Shown here in pieces: positions 63,109 to 64,000 of a stretch of DNA of 64,000 nt. Both the position numbers and the translations under genes were made by a program. The stretch is from Bacteroidales bacterium (GTDB taxonomy: Bacteria > Bacteroidota > Bacteroidia > Bacteroidales > P3), in NCBI GenBank assembly GCA_017550405.1, contig JAFZPH010000005.1, positions 1 to 64,000 on the forward strand, given 5' to 3'. The notes under the pieces were generated by a model. The model was not told the DNA's origin. It saw only the letters and a program-made list of their open reading frames with translations, and did no database searches. Position 1 is the first letter of the stretch. Each line of letters opens with the position of its first letter.

Positions 63109-64000
63109 ATGAGCACACTAAAAGGACGCAACCTCATTTCCATCACCGACTTCAGCAAAGAAGAATACATCGAGGTGCTGGATATTGCCGAAGGATTCGA
63201 AAAGAACCCCAAGCAGCGCATTCTCAGCGACAAAGTAATTGCCACCCTCTTCTTCGAGCCCTCCACGCGCACAAGGCTCAGCTTCGAGAGTGCAGCCAAC
63301 CAACTTGGTGCACGCATCATCGGGTTCAGCGACCCCGGCGGCACCAGCGTACAGAAAGGTGAATCGCTCCACGACACCATCGTCATGGTATCCAGCTATG
63401 CCGACCTCATCGTCATGCGCAACCCCAAGGAAGGCTCCTCGCGCTATGCTTCCGAGGTGGCCTCCGTGCCTGTCATCAACGCCGGCGACGGTGCCAACCA
63501 GCACCCCACCCAGTGCATGCTCGACCTCTACTCCATCCGCAAGACACAGGGCACCCTCGAGAACCTCAACATCGCTTGCGTCGGCGACCTCAAATACGGC
63601 CGCACCGTCCATTCGCTCGTCCAGGCCATGTGCAACTTCAACGCCACCTTCCACCTCGTATCACCTACCGAGCTCAAGCTTCCCTCCTCCGTCAAGATGA
63701 GCATCAAAGACGCAGGCCTCAAATACTACCAGTACACCGACATCCAGAGCGTCATCCCCACCGCCGACATCATCTACATGACCCGCGTGCAGCGCGAGCG
63801 GTTCCCCGATCCCCTCGAATACGAGCGCGTCAAAGACAGCTGCATCCTCACCGCCTCTATGCTCGAAGGGTGCAAACCCAACATGCGCGTCCTCCATCCC
63901 CTGCCCCGCGTCAACGAAATCACCACCGACGTCGACAGCACACCCTACGCCTACTACTTCCGTCAGGCACAGAACGGTGTCTATGTCCGTCAGGCACTCA
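63109..64000 (+). CDS. pyrB: Aspartate carbamoyltransferase catalytic subunit, C-terminus cut by window
   Basis: Catalyses carbamoyl phosphate plus aspartate to carbamoyl aspartate in pyrimidine synthesis. The 297 codons before the window end cover nearly all of the roughly 305-310 residues. The phosphate-binding STRTR loop is at 52-56 ([12 protein letters not shown]), and [12 protein letters not shown] and the [11 protein letters not shown] segment are present, with [23 protein letters not shown] near the end. The start ATG at 63109 follows an AT-rich leader of CATATCAACA repeats. pyrI should follow outside the window. Confidence 0.97.
   Translation, partial: MSTLKGRNLISITDFSKEEYIEVLDIAEGFEKNPKQRILSDKVIATLFFEPSTRTRLSFESAANQLGARIIGFSDPGGTSVQKGESLHDTIVMVSSYADLIVMRNPKEGSSRYASEVASVPVINAGDGANQHPTQCMLDLYSIRKTQGTLENLNIACVGDLKYGRTVHSLVQAMCNFNATFHLVSPTELKLPSSVKMSIKDAGLKYYQYTDIQSVIPTADIIYMTRVQRERFPDPLEYERVKDSCILTASMLEGCKPNMRVLHPLPRVNEITTDVDSTPYAYYFRQAQNGVYVRQAL

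Overview
This 64 kb window is a chromosomal segment of an uncultured-type member of the Bacteroidota, most likely order Bacteroidales. The grounds are the gene order nusB - DUF1573 - yajC - ybbR - coaE, type IX secretion and gliding proteins (a type B sorting domain, GldH, GldI-like), FISUMP-type and BspA-like surface lipoproteins, a DUF2723 membrane protein, dipeptidyl peptidases, and promoters of the Bacteroidetes type (TTG, 18-19 nt, TAnnTTTG) instead of sigma-70 boxes. No tRNA, rRNA, CRISPR array, prophage or complete insertion sequence was seen.

Layout. 223-11460 (minus): leuS, nusB, DUF1573, yajC, ybbR and coaE, then argS, an acyl-ACP thioesterase and a C-terminal processing protease. 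11584-19981 (plus): a divergent membrane pyrophosphatase, a T9SS cargo protein, asd, gldH and uvrC. 19982-22480: a small variable island (DUF4160/DUF2442 pair, copy of the uvrC 3' end, frameshifted FISUMP lipoprotein, MntA-HepT toxin-antitoxin pair). 22498-51717 (minus): hflX, a glycosyltransferase, parC, ygiQ, barrel proteins, an S41 lipoprotein, pgk, a lone atpB, an RHH-like small protein, DUF2723, arginine deiminase, DPP IV, pckA, ppdK, an OmpA-like protein and an intact FISUMP lipoprotein. 52145-53151 (plus): a frameshifted BspA-like gene. 53322-55415 (minus): an S9 peptidase. 55544-64000 (plus): a DHH phosphoesterase, gldI-like, FKBP, adk, obg, PAP2, cvpA, dus, a TPR lipoprotein and pyrB (cut by the window end).

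How the genes fit together. The metabolic genes suggest an anaerobe that handles pyrophosphate economically (PPDK plus a PPi-driven ion pump, with ATP-type PEP carboxykinase) and uses peptides (DPP IV, a second S9 peptidase, two S41 proteases, arginine deiminase). Many surface proteins are exported lipoproteins, barrels or T9SS cargo.

The most unusual content is not in the housekeeping genes. There are three copies of a roughly 110-nt dispersed element with terminal inverted repeats and internal 11-bp iterons. A perfectly phased 19-unit octanucleotide array abuts the ybbR start codon. An in-frame 9-nt satellite lies inside ygiQ. A seven-hairpin repeat array precedes an S41 gene. The 132-nt 3' end of uvrC is duplicated, with the two copies bracketing a DUF4160/DUF2442 pair, as if a cassette had inserted into the gene end and restored it.
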